Shown here piece by piece: positions 18,445 through 26,541 of a stretch of DNA of 64,000 nt (positions within the stretch are counted from its first letter, which is position 1; the number at the start of each line of letters is the position of its first letter). The position numbers and the translations under genes are program-made. A model generated the notes under the pieces. The model was not told where the DNA came from. It made no database searches and worked only from the letters and a program-made list of their open reading frames with translations. Source of the DNA: an uncultured SAR86 cluster bacterium (lineage in GTDB: Bacteria; Pseudomonadota; Gammaproteobacteria; Magnimaribacterales; D2472); assembly GCA_902557575.1 (NCBI GenBank), contig CACEAR010000004.1, positions 21,139-85,138 on the forward strand, given 5' to 3'.

Positions 18445-19035
18445 TTATAAGCCTTCTACTAGATTTATAATTTCAAAACTAATTGTGTTTGCATCCTTTT
18501 CTGCATCTATGCACTTTATCCTTGGATATTGATTTGCTAATTCTAAATATCCATTCCTTACATCATTAAAGAACTTCAGGCCAGATGACTCAATTCTATC
18601 CATAGAATCTCCTGATTTTCTTTCAAAACCTTTTATTGGATCAATATCTAAGAGGATTGTTAAATCAGGATCGGGAGCATTAATAAAAGTTTTTAAAGAG
18701 TTAATAAAATCTTTATTAAGATTTCTTCCATATCCTTGGTAAGCCATTGAAGCATCGAAATATCTATCTAATAAAATAAAATCATGTTGATTTGATAGGA
18801 TCTCATTAGCAACCAACTCCGATCTACTTGCATACATTAACAGTAGCTCAGTTTGGCTTGTTAAAGTCAGATTAGCATCAAGTAAAATATTTCTAATTTT
18901 CTCACTTGGAATAGTAGACCCTGGTTCACGGAACTTTTTGACACTTTTTCCTGCGTTTAATAGGTAATTATGAAGCAAATCTATTTGTGTAGACTTCCCT
19001 ACTCCTTCAATACCTTCAAAGCTAATAATTTTCAT
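18445..19035 (-). CDS. tmk: thymidylate kinase
   Basis: Tmk phosphorylates dTMP to dTDP. The P-loop FEGIEGVGKSTQ is at residues 6-17, the dTMP-binding FREPGST near 39-45, and LLDRYFDASMAYQG near 90. Length is normal at 196 residues. The start ATG overlaps the mltG stop (ATGA), and holB follows within one base. Confidence 0.97.
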   Translation of the reverse strand: MKIISFEGIEGVGKSTQIDLLHNYLLNAGKSVKKFREPGSTIPSEKIRNILLDANLTLTSQTELLLMYASRSELVANEILSNQHDFILLDRYFDASMAYQGYGRNLNKDFINSLKTFINAPDPDLTILLDIDPIKGFERKSGDSMDRIESSGLKFFNDVRNGYLELANQYPRIKCIDAEKDANTISFEIINLVEGL

Positions 19036-19991
19036 TTTTTTTGATAAAGATTTACATATTCTAAATGCTCATTGTAAGTTTTGCTAAAAATATGTTTACC
19101 TTCTCCATCTGCCACAAAAAATAAGTATTCATTTGGAGAATTCATTATTGCCGCATCAAGTGAAGATTTTGTCGGCATTGAGATGGGTGTTGGTGGTAGG
19201 CCTTTAATTACATAGGTATTGTATAAATTACTCTTATCCCTTAAGTCCTTTTTTGTTATATCTCCATTAAAATCTGGCATTAACCCATAAATTATTGTTG
19301 GATCAGCTTGAAGTTTCATTTTGATTTTAAGTCTATTTAAAAACACTCCTCCAATTTTCATTTTTTCTTCAACGCTTGATGATTCTTTTTCAATGATAGA
19401 AGCAAGGATGATTCCTTCATATTTAGACTTTAGGGGATTATCTATTGGTTTATCTTTCCAAATAATGTCTACATAATTTTTAAGTTCAGTTGATGATTTA
19501 TTTAGTAGTAAAGATAAATTTGTATTCTTTTTATAAAAATATGTATCAGGTAAAAGAAGGCCTTCAATTGAATCATTAATTAAATCGATGCATGAAAAAT
19601 CTTTACAATCATTATAGAGTTTTAAGGTATTTATATATGAACTTAAATCAAACCTGTTGGTGCCATCTCTTATAACAAATTTATAATTGATAGTTTCGCC
19701 TAACTTCATCTTCGTAAGTACCTTAAATAGACTATCATCTATTAGATATTCTCCAGCCTGAATAGTCCTAAAATCAAATAAGTAAATACCAAGTAAAAAT
19801 AATGATTTTTCAAAGAAATTATTAGATTCATACATTCCGTTATACAAATCTAATATTGAGGAGTTTTGTTTTACTTCATATGTGAATGATTCAATTGTTA
19901 TTTTGTTGTTATAAAAACTTTTTAATGAGCCAAAGAGAGTAAATGATGTTAAGAGAAAAATAACGATTAATCTTGGGAGGTATTTTATCAA
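19032..19991 (-). CDS. mltG: endolytic peptidoglycan transglycosylase MltG
   Basis: MltG is an inner-membrane lytic transglycosylase that cuts nascent glycan strands and helps set their length. It has an N-terminal membrane segment (residues 5-24), and the YceG-domain active site GIILASIIEKESSS, with Glu in IIEKES, followed by LQADPTIIYG and KGLPPTPISMP. Length is 319 residues (E. coli 340). The start is TTG, directly abutting the fabF stop. The pabC gene that separates fabF and mltG in E. coli is absent. Position between fabF and tmk is conserved otherwise. Confidence 0.95.
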   Translation of the reverse strand: MIKYLPRLIVIFLLTSFTLFGSLKSFYNNKITIESFTYEVKQNSSILDLYNGMYESNNFFEKSLFLLGIYLFDFRTIQAGEYLIDDSLFKVLTKMKLGETINYKFVIRDGTNRFDLSSYINTLKLYNDCKDFSCIDLINDSIEGLLLPDTYFYKKNTNLSLLLNKSSTELKNYVDIIWKDKPIDNPLKSKYEGIILASIIEKESSSVEEKMKIGGVFLNRLKIKMKLQADPTIIYGLMPDFNGDITKKDLRDKSNLYNTYVIKGLPPTPISMPTKSSLDAAIMNSPNEYLFFVADGEGKHIFSKTYNEHLEYVNLYQKK

Positions 19992-21215
19992 TTAGACAGA
20001 TTTAAAAATAAGAGTTGAGTTAGTTCCACCAAAACCAAATGAATTATTTAACGAAACATCTATTTTCATATCTCTAGCTTCTTTTGGAATGAAATCTAAA
20101 TCACATCCTTCATCAGGATTATTTAAATTAATTGTTGGTGGAGAAATATTATTAACAATAGATAAAATTGAAAATATTGATTCTACCGCTCCAGCCGCAC
20201 CCAAAGTATGACCTGTCATAGATTTAGTTGAGCTAATTGGTGGAGGTGAATCAAAAATAGATTTAACCGCATTACATTCTGCAAGATCACCCAGAGGTGT
20301 TGATGTTGCATGAGCATTTATATAATCAATATCATTTGTTGAAATACCTGCATCTGATATTGCTCTAGAAATTGATAATGAGGCACCAGTTCCGTCCTCT
20401 GATGGTGCTGTCATATGATAAGCATCCGAACTCATGCCAAAACCAATAACTTCTGCATAAATATTCGCTGATCTTTTTTTTGCATGTTCATATTCTTCTA
20501 ATACTAGAATTGCGGCTCCATCTGACAATACAAAACCATCACGATCTTTGTCCCATGGTCTACTTGCTGTTTTTGGATCATCGGATTTACTTAAAGCTCT
20601 AGATGCAAGAAAACCTGAAACCCCTAACGGTGTAGTTGCCATTTCAGAACCTCCTGTAACCATAACATCTGCATCTCCATAGGCTATCAATCTTGCGCTA
20701 GTTCCAATCGCGTGATTGCTTGATGCGCACGCAGTCACGATAGATAAATTTGGACCTGTATATCCTTTGATAATACTTAAGTATCCAGGTGTCATATTAA
20801 TTATCGATCCAGGAACAAAAAATGGAGATACTCTCTTGAATGATTTTTTGTTAAGAATATCTTTATTTTTCTCTATGCTATCCAAACCCCCGATGCCTGA
20901 ACCTATATTTAAACCAACTCTATCTTTATCAACATTATTATCTAAACCAGCATCTTCTATAGCCTGAACACCAGCAGATACACCATATTGAACAAATGTA
21001 TCTAAACGTCTTATATCTTTAGAATCTATGTACTGGGTTGGATCGAAATCATGAATTCTTCCACCAACCTTAATTGGCATATCTTCAAGATCAACAACAT
21101 TCTCAGAAATGCCTGAGCATCCTTTAATGCAGTTAGACCATGATTCTTTAACAGAGTTACCTAGGGGAGAAATTAATCCCATTCCAGTAACTACAACTCT
21201 ACGAGGAAGTTGCAT
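19992..21215 (-). CDS. fabF: beta-ketoacyl-ACP synthase II
   Basis: FabF condenses malonyl-ACP with acyl-ACP during chain elongation. The Cys-His-His triad is visible: Cys163 in VTACASSNHAIG, His in NAHATSTPLGD, and His in SMTGHTLGAAG. The C-terminus NSFGFGGTN is standard, and 407 residues is normal. It starts eight bases after acpP. No fabH or fabB lies in the window, so initiation of fatty-acid synthesis must be encoded elsewhere or done by another enzyme. Confidence 0.97.
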   Translation of the reverse strand: MQLPRRVVVTGMGLISPLGNSVKESWSNCIKGCSGISENVVDLEDMPIKVGGRIHDFDPTQYIDSKDIRRLDTFVQYGVSAGVQAIEDAGLDNNVDKDRVGLNIGSGIGGLDSIEKNKDILNKKSFKRVSPFFVPGSIINMTPGYLSIIKGYTGPNLSIVTACASSNHAIGTSARLIAYGDADVMVTGGSEMATTPLGVSGFLASRALSKSDDPKTASRPWDKDRDGFVLSDGAAILVLEEYEHAKKRSANIYAEVIGFGMSSDAYHMTAPSEDGTGASLSISRAISDAGISTNDIDYINAHATSTPLGDLAECNAVKSIFDSPPPISSTKSMTGHTLGAAGAVESIFSILSIVNNISPPTINLNNPDEGCDLDFIPKEARDMKIDVSLNNSFGFGGTNSTLIFKSV

Positions 21216-21223
21216 TTAAAATA

Positions 21224-21463
21224 TTATGAGTTTTCGACTATGTAATCTACAGCTTCTTGAACTGTTGAAATTTTTTCAGCATCTTCATCAGCAATTTCAA
21301 GATCGAATTCTTCTTCCAAAGCCATCACCAGCTCTACAGTATCAAGAGAATCAGCACCAAGATCATCGACAAATGACGAATCTGTGTTTACTTCTGATTC
21401 AGCAACGCCGAGTTGTTCGCAAACAATTCCAGTAACAGTTTTTTCAATTTCACTTCTTTCCAT
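21224..21463 (-). CDS. acpP: acyl carrier protein
   Basis: This 79-residue acidic ACP has the phosphopantetheine site [10 protein letters not shown] with Ser39. It carries the growing acyl chain for FabD, FabG and FabF encoded around it. A GAGG Shine-Dalgarno lies before the ATG, and a hairpin fills the gap from fabG. Confidence 0.98.
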   Translation of the reverse strand: MERSEIEKTVTGIVCEQLGVAESEVNTDSSFVDDLGADSLDTVELVMALEEEFDLEIADEDAEKISTVQEAVDYIVENS

Positions 21464-21484
21464 AATAGTACCTCAATTGAAAGT

Positions 21485-21519
21485 TTGGTTATTTTAACGT
21501 GCAAGTTAAAAAATACCAA
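21485..21519 (-). promoter_or_regulatory. intercistronic hairpin between fabG and acpP
   Basis: The arms ttggt (21485-21489) plus ttttaac (21492-21498) pair with gttaaaa (21505-21511) plus accaa (21515-21519), around a 6-base loop. It begins directly after the fabG stop on the minus strand. No U-tract follows, so it looks like a processing, stabilising or attenuating element for the acpP-fabF part of the message rather than a full terminator. Confidence 0.55.
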
Positions 21520-22239
21520 CTAATACATAAATAAGCCTCCATCAACAGAAATGGTTTGGCCAGTTATGTAATTTGCTTCATCAGATGCAAGAAACACAAT
21601 ACATTTGGCTACATCTTGAACAGTACCAAATCTTTTCATTGGTATATTCTTACTTACCTCAACTTTTTCATCATCATTCAAAAAGGTTGTCATATCTGTC
21701 TCAATAAAACCAGGCGCAACAACATTTGAAGTAATATTCCTAGAACCAAGCTCTTTGGCTAAAGATCTTGAGAAGCCAACCATTGCTGATTTTGATGAAG
21801 AGTAATTTACTTGGCCAGAGTTACCCATAAGACCAGCAACTGATGAAATATTGATAACCCTTCCAAATTTATTTTTTACCATGGGTTTTATAAAAGCCTT
21901 AGTAACTCTGAATAAGCCATTTAAATTTGTCTCTATAACATCATCCCAATCTTCATCTTTCATTCTCAAAAATAATTGATCTTTGGTAATACCTGCATTA
22001 TTGACAAGCACTGATGGTAGAAGATCTTCAGATTTAAGATCCGCAAACAATTTTTTTATGCTTTCTTTTGACATTAGGTCTAACTGAACTGAGATTGCGT
22101 TTTCGTCTCCTATAAGTTCACCCAGATTAAAATCACCTCGTGATGAACCAATTACCTTATACCCCTCTTTGGAGAAACGTTTAGCAGCTTCTAGACCGAT
22201 TCCTCTTGAAGCGCCTGTGACTAGAACAATCTTACTCAT
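21520..22239 (-). CDS. fabG: 3-oxoacyl-ACP reductase
   Basis: FabG is an NADPH-dependent short-chain dehydrogenase that reduces 3-oxoacyl-ACP. The cofactor motif TGASRGIG is at residues 8-15, the NNAG motif follows, and the catalytic Ser plus Tyr-x3-Lys sits in YSSSKSAMVGFS. The C-terminus ITGQTISVDGGLFMY is typical of FabG. Length is 239. The start overlaps the fabD stop by four bases (ATGA). Confidence 0.97.
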   Translation of the reverse strand: MSKIVLVTGASRGIGLEAAKRFSKEGYKVIGSSRGDFNLGELIGDENAISVQLDLMSKESIKKLFADLKSEDLLPSVLVNNAGITKDQLFLRMKDEDWDDVIETNLNGLFRVTKAFIKPMVKNKFGRVINISSVAGLMGNSGQVNYSSSKSAMVGFSRSLAKELGSRNITSNVVAPGFIETDMTTFLNDDEKVEVSKNIPMKRFGTVQDVAKCIVFLASDEANYITGQTISVDGGLFMY

Positions 22240-23153
22240 ATATTTTGCACCTTATCTCTAAAATTTAAATCAGACGTATAAAGAATACTTTGTAAATCAT
22301 AACCCTTTGATAAACCACATAAAATATTTTTTGGACCAATTTCTATTAAGCTTGATGCGGAATTAGAAATTTTTTCCATAGTTTTAGTCCAGAGAACTGG
22401 TTCAGTTAATTGATTTAAGAGATTTTGTTTAATTGAAGATAAATCACTCTCAATCTCACCAGTATGGTTTTGAATGATTGGATATCTTGGTGGAGAAAAA
22501 ACAATTTTTTCAAGAGACTCATTAAATTCGTCTGCGGCATCAGCCATTAATCTGGTATGAGATGCAATACTTACGTTTAATTCTATGCATCTTTTTGCAC
22601 CAATTCCTGGTAGCAAATTACTAGCTATTTCTATACCTTCAATATTTCCAGCAATTACAGTTTGCTTCATAGAATTATAATTTGCAGAAGCTACATAAGC
22701 TTTTTCATTAGATTCATTAATTTGTGAACAAACTTCATCTATAATTTTTGAATCAAGGCCAAGTATAGCCATCATTTTTCCTTCTTCAGAGCTTTGCATT
22801 AAGTTACCTCTGAGATGAGTTATTTTTATTGTATCTTCAAAAGTTATTGATTCTGCAAACATTAAAGCTGAGTATTCTCCAAGTGAATGACCAGCAATAA
22901 CTTTGGGATCTGGTAAAGATAAATTTTTATATGCTTGTGAAAAAATGGCTGATGATAAGACCAGAAGAGGTTGAGTAAATGAGGTTAAATTTAATTTAGA
23001 CTCATCCTCTAAAATACTATGAACATCAGAACTTAGTATTTCCGATGCAATTTGTATCTTTTCGTTTATGAAAGATTGATCAACCAGATCGGTTTTAAGC
23101 ATTTCAGGATGTTGTGAGCCCTGACCAGGGAATACACAAGCTATGGAGCTCAT
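22236..23153 (-). CDS. fabD: malonyl-CoA:ACP transacylase
   Basis: FabD loads malonyl units on ACP. It shows FPGQGSQ (residues 8-14), the nucleophile motif GHSLGEYSAL, and a late His in SIASHTRLM. It has 305 residues (E. coli 309). It starts only three bases after rpmF; the plsX and fabH genes that usually lie between them are missing from this locus. Confidence 0.96.
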   Translation of the reverse strand: MSSIACVFPGQGSQHPEMLKTDLVDQSFINEKIQIASEILSSDVHSILEDESKLNLTSFTQPLLVLSSAIFSQAYKNLSLPDPKVIAGHSLGEYSALMFAESITFEDTIKITHLRGNLMQSSEEGKMMAILGLDSKIIDEVCSQINESNEKAYVASANYNSMKQTVIAGNIEGIEIASNLLPGIGAKRCIELNVSIASHTRLMADAADEFNESLEKIVFSPPRYPIIQNHTGEIESDLSSIKQNLLNQLTEPVLWTKTMEKISNSASSLIEIGPKNILCGLSKGYDLQSILYTSDLNFRDKVQNI

Positions 23154-23156
23154 TTC

Positions 23157-23360
23157 TTACTCTTGTTCTTGATCTTCTTTAACTGGCTTTCTTAAGTCCT
23201 TTACAAGTCTTCCCTTGTAAAAGCCATCCTTAGTCATTTGATGCCTCAAATGTTTCTCACCAGATACTTGATCAGTGGATAAAGTCAGGTTCTTTAGCTT
23301 GTCATGAGATCTTCTCATGCCAATTCTTGAACGTGTTTTTTTACTTTTTTGTACAGCCAT
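23157..23360 (-). CDS. rpmF: 50S ribosomal protein L32
   Basis: This small basic protein begins [20 protein letters not shown] and contains [19 protein letters not shown], as in L32. It is the cysteine-free form seen in E. coli. The C-terminus has about ten extra charged residues (67 versus 57 in E. coli). Confidence 0.97.
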   Translation of the reverse strand: MAVQKSKKTRSRIGMRRSHDKLKNLTLSTDQVSGEKHLRHQMTKDGFYKGRLVKDLRKPVKEDQEQE

Positions 23361-23409
23361 AATTATAAAAAAGCGTATCCTAACAAATATATCCTTAAAT
23401 GAATAGTAA

Positions 23410-24324
23410 TTAAGTATTCAAATAACTTAACATTTTTTCAAACTGATCGTCATAATCTGCTACAAAAGTATTTATTTTATTCTCAAGATCTAAAAAGGAT
23501 ATTTCATACGAATGAAGGCCTAATCTTTTAATACCTGAATGTTTTAAGCGAGTGTTAAAGTCTTTACATCCATACTTTTTGTCATTGGCAATATTTTTGT
23601 TAATTTTTTCACATTGAGCTCTTATTTGATGCGTCCTTCCTGTGAGAATCTCTATTTCTATCAAAGAACTACAATCAAGCTTTTTTAGAGGTTTTAAGAT
23701 TGATTTTGCCTCTTTACCATTTTTATTGATTGAAACTTTATTGAATGAGCCCTTGGTATTTGTATCAATGCTATCTTCTATAACCATTTCTTCAGAAATA
23801 AAGTCTTTTACTATGGCGTGATAAATCTTTTTAACTTTTCTTTTTTTTAGTTGATTATTAAAATAACCTAGGAACTTTTGGTTTTTAGCAATTACCAAGC
23901 AGCCAGATGTACCCTTATCAAGCCTATGACATAGATTTAATGAATTATCCTTTAAAACTGCACGCAATATGTCAATTAGGCCATGATCATTCTTTGTACC
24001 GCTATGAACAGCATAATTAGATGGTTTATTGAAGATGAGGAAATCTTCATCATCGTATATCACTCTATCTTTCAGAAAAGTATATTTGTTTATATTGATG
24101 TCTAGAGTCTTCTCTTGATTAATTAGATTAGGCGGTATCCTTATTAAGTCATTTTTTGAAAGTTTAGCATCTGGTTTAACTCTTTTTGAATTAACTCTAA
24201 CTTCTCCTTTTCTAATAACTTTGTAGATTTTTGATTTAGGAATATTTTTAAAATTAGAAAAAAGGAAGTTATCTATCCTTCTTCCTTCATTGTCATGATC
24301 TACGGTTATATTTTTGACAGACAT
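23410..24324 (-). CDS. rluC: 23S rRNA pseudouridine synthase RluC
   Basis: RluC converts U955, U2504 and U2580 of 23S rRNA to pseudouridine. It has an N-terminal S4 RNA-binding domain (residues about 12-70, [10 protein letters not shown] and [13 protein letters not shown]). The catalytic [15 protein letters not shown] holds the essential Asp, and GRTHQIRAQ follows. Length is 304 (E. coli 319). It is divergent from rne as in E. coli, which favours RluC over RluD. Confidence 0.93.
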   Translation of the reverse strand: MSVKNITVDHDNEGRRIDNFLFSNFKNIPKSKIYKVIRKGEVRVNSKRVKPDAKLSKNDLIRIPPNLINQEKTLDININKYTFLKDRVIYDDEDFLIFNKPSNYAVHSGTKNDHGLIDILRAVLKDNSLNLCHRLDKGTSGCLVIAKNQKFLGYFNNQLKKRKVKKIYHAIVKDFISEEMVIEDSIDTNTKGSFNKVSINKNGKEAKSILKPLKKLDCSSLIEIEILTGRTHQIRAQCEKINKNIANDKKYGCKDFNTRLKHSGIKRLGLHSYEISFLDLENKINTFVADYDDQFEKMLSYLNT

Positions 24325-24342
24325 AAATTATATATATACGAT
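24314..24342 (+). promoter_or_regulatory. predicted sigma-70 promoter of rne
   Basis: TTGACA at 24314-24319 is a perfect -35 box, followed after 17 bases by TACGAT (24337-24342), a 4/6 match to the -10 consensus. Transcription would start near 24349, giving a leader of about 160 bases. The -35 box overlaps the first codons of rluC on the other strand. Confidence 0.55.
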
Positions 24343-24360
24343 AAGCACAATGATTATAGT

Positions 24361-24383
24361 TTATGTTGAATAGTTCAACATAA
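24361..24383 (+). promoter_or_regulatory. perfect 10-bp inverted repeat in the rne leader
   Basis: The arms ttatgttgaa (24361-24370) and ttcaacataa (24374-24383) are exact reverse complements with a 3-base spacer. The element lies just downstream of the predicted rne start point. It could be the 5'-terminal hairpin of the message or a protein-binding operator between rluC and rne. Confidence 0.7.
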
Positions 24384-24412
24384 TAGAGATAGAAAAATAC
24401 TAATTTTACTTT

Positions 24413-24510
24413 CAGCTCTCCATCCCGAGCTGTTTAGAAAGCAATAAGAGTAAGACTTTCTAAAAATAACCTAAATGGTATTAACTATCTCCTTAACTAA
24501 AGGAGTTAGT
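24413..24510 (+). promoter_or_regulatory. three-hairpin rne leader with occluded ribosome-binding site
   Basis: Three hairpins follow one another. (1) cagctc (24413-24418) pairs with gagctg (24427-24432). (2) tttagaaag (24433-24441) pairs with ctttctaaa (24456-24464). (3) actatctcctt (24484-24494) pairs with aaggagttagt (24500-24510), 10 of 11 pairs with a 5-base loop. The third covers the AAGGAG Shine-Dalgarno directly before the ATG at 24511. The rne leader of E. coli also folds into hairpins that let RNase E control its own message; the same role here is inference. Confidence 0.6.
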
Positions 24511-26541
24511 ATGAAAAGAATATTAATAAATAGTTCTTATAACGACGAATTGCGTGTTGCGCTGGTTGACGGTGCAAAATTATTTGATTTAGATACAGAA
24601 GTTACTGATAGAATTCTTTATAAAGGCAGTATCTTCAAGGCAACAGTTTCTAGGATTGAGCAAAGCTTAAATGCAGCTTTTGTAGATTTTGGATCAACTA
24701 GACATGGATTCTTACCACTTAAAGAGCTATCAAGAAATTTTTACAAAAAAAATTCGCAAGGTAAGTCAGAGTGCACACTAAAAGAGGGTCAGGAGATACT
24801 GGTTCAAATAAATAAAGAGGAAAGAGGCACTAAAGGTGCAACTTTATCAACTCAGATATCCATAGCTGGTCGTTTTATGGTTTTAATAGCTAATTCTGAT
24901 AAATCAGGTGGTATTTCAAGAAGAATTACAGGAGATGATAGAGAAGATCTAAAAAATCAAATCTCAAAACTAGATATACCTGAGGGTATGAGTGTGATTA
25001 TTCGGACTGCTGGTATAGATAGATCATTTGAAGAACTTCAAAATGACCTCAATTATCTTATTTCTTTATGGGATGATATCAATGCTACGCAAGCTTCAGC
25101 AGATTCGCCTCAATTAATTTACAAAGACGATAAGCTAATAGTTCGAGTTTTTAGGGATATTTTTCGAGATGATATAGAAGAAATTTTAGTGGATGATAAA
25201 TCTGTATTTGAGGAAGCTAAAAACTTTGCTGAGTTAGTTATTCCTGACCAAAAAGATAAAGTAAAGCTATATGATGAAGAAATCCCTCTTTTTAATAGGT
25301 ATCAAATAGAATCACAGATTGAATTAGCTTTCCAAAGAGAAATTTCTCTTCCATCAGGAGGATCAATAGTAATTGACCCCACTGAAGCAATGACAACTAT
25401 TGATATTAATTCAGCTCGATCAACCAAAGGCAAAGATATTGAAGAAACAGCTCTTAAGACAAACTTAGAGGCAGCAAAAGAAATTGCAAGACAATTAAGG
25501 TTAAGAGATGTTGGTGGATTAATAGTTATAGATTTTATTGATATGCAAAATGAAGATTCACAAAATAAAGTTGAAAACGCTTTTAGAAAAGCTGTATCGT
25601 CTGATAGAGCTAGAATTCAAATAGCGAGCATTTCAAGATTTGGATTACTTGAAATTTCTAGGCAAAGACTTAAACCCTCATTAAACGAGACATATGACAT
25701 AGAGCATGTTTTAGTTAGAGGACCCAGATCAATAGGGCAATCGATTTTAAGAATTATTGGCGAAGATGTAGCTAAAGATAATACTGCAGAAATACAGGTT
25801 TATGTTCCTGCAGATGTTGCAAGCTACTTATTAAATGAGAAAAGAAGAGATATTCTTAGTATTGAGGATTCCACAGGTGTAAAAATCTTAATTATTGCTG
25901 ATCCTTATAAATCAAGACCATATTACAAGGTAGTAAGAATTAAAGATTCAGAAGTAAAGAAAAAATCTTCATATGACTTAACACCTGATAGCCCCAAACC
26001 AGATACTGATTGGAGAGATGAAAAATCTGGATCAAAGCCTAACCCTCTGGTAGACGCCACTGACCATAAAAAGAATCACAAATCTGGTGGTGGTATTTTA
26101 AGCTGGATCAAAAGTTTAACTGCTTCACCGCAACCAAAAAAAACAACAAAGAAAAAATCTCCTCAAAAAAGACGTCCTCGCAAGGGAAATTATAAGAAAA
26201 AGAATGCTAATACCTCTAAATCTAGACCAAACAGAAAACCTTCTTCATCTAAGAATACAAGAAGACCTTCAACATCTAAGAGTTCAGGAAGACCTTCAAC
26301 ATCTAAGAGTTCAGGAAGACCTTCAACATCTAAGAGTAGAGGAAGACCTTCAAAGTCTGTTGATAGGAAGCCAAAAAATGACTCTAGAACAAAAGATATG
26401 CGAACAAAAGCTCCATCAAGAAAACCCAGGGTAGAAAAAGATACTTCCAAAAAAATATCTGGCAGACAGGATATTGTTAAGGAAACAAAAAAGAAGCCTG
26501 AGCCCCCTACTAGAGCTTTGAACGATCCTCGAGATAACTAG
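24511..26541 (+). CDS. rne: ribonuclease E/G
   Basis: This is the main endoribonuclease for mRNA decay and RNA processing. I start at ATG 24511 (MKRILINSSYNDELRVAL), directly behind AAGGAG, giving 676 residues; an in-frame ATG at 24475 lies inside the leader hairpins. The S1 domain is near residues 35-120. The Mg-binding catalytic aspartates are Asp298 (TIDINSARS) and Asp341 (VIDFIDMQ), with the same 43-residue spacing as E. coli Asp303 and Asp346. The zinc-link HVCPRC of E. coli reads HVLVRG here, so both cysteines are missing. After about residue 490 comes a low-complexity Lys/Arg/Ser/Pro tail with tandem repeats instead of the long E. coli degradosome scaffold. Confidence 0.95.
   Translation: MKRILINSSYNDELRVALVDGAKLFDLDTEVTDRILYKGSIFKATVSRIEQSLNAAFVDFGSTRHGFLPLKELSRNFYKKNSQGKSECTLKEGQEILVQINKEERGTKGATLSTQISIAGRFMVLIANSDKSGGISRRITGDDREDLKNQISKLDIPEGMSVIIRTAGIDRSFEELQNDLNYLISLWDDINATQASADSPQLIYKDDKLIVRVFRDIFRDDIEEILVDDKSVFEEAKNFAELVIPDQKDKVKLYDEEIPLFNRYQIESQIELAFQREISLPSGGSIVIDPTEAMTTIDINSARSTKGKDIEETALKTNLEAAKEIARQLRLRDVGGLIVIDFIDMQNEDSQNKVENAFRKAVSSDRARIQIASISRFGLLEISRQRLKPSLNETYDIEHVLVRGPRSIGQSILRIIGEDVAKDNTAEIQVYVPADVASYLLNEKRRDILSIEDSTGVKILIIADPYKSRPYYKVVRIKDSEVKKKSSYDLTPDSPKPDTDWRDEKSGSKPNPLVDATDHKKNHKSGGGILSWIKSLTASPQPKKTTKKKSPQKRRPRKGNYKKKNANTSKSRPNRKPSSSKNTRRPSTSKSSGRPSTSKSSGRPSTSKSRGRPSKSVDRKPKNDSRTKDMRTKAPSRKPRVEKDTSKKISGRQDIVKETKKKPEPPTRALNDPRDN
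26261..26341 (+). repeat. 27-bp tandem repeat in the rne tail (three units)
   Basis: Units at 26261-26287, 26288-26314 and 26315-26341 begin gaagaccttcaacatctaag. The first two are identical and the third differs only in its last four bases. A degenerate partial unit follows from 26342. Each unit adds nine residues of the type GRPSTSKSS to the basic tail of RNase E. Copy number may vary between strains. Confidence 0.9.

Noticed and set aside
24475..24510. Earlier ATG for rne
   Set aside because: It falls in the leader hairpins, lacks a Shine-Dalgarno and adds residues not seen in RNase E.
26261..26341. Possible CRISPR-like repeat
   Set aside because: Units are directly adjacent with no spacers, in frame within rne, and no cas gene is near.
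26190..26450. Open frames on both strands over the RNase E tail (86 and 76 residues)
   Set aside because: They arise from the 27-bp repeat and low-complexity composition of the rne tail and have no start context or known domain.
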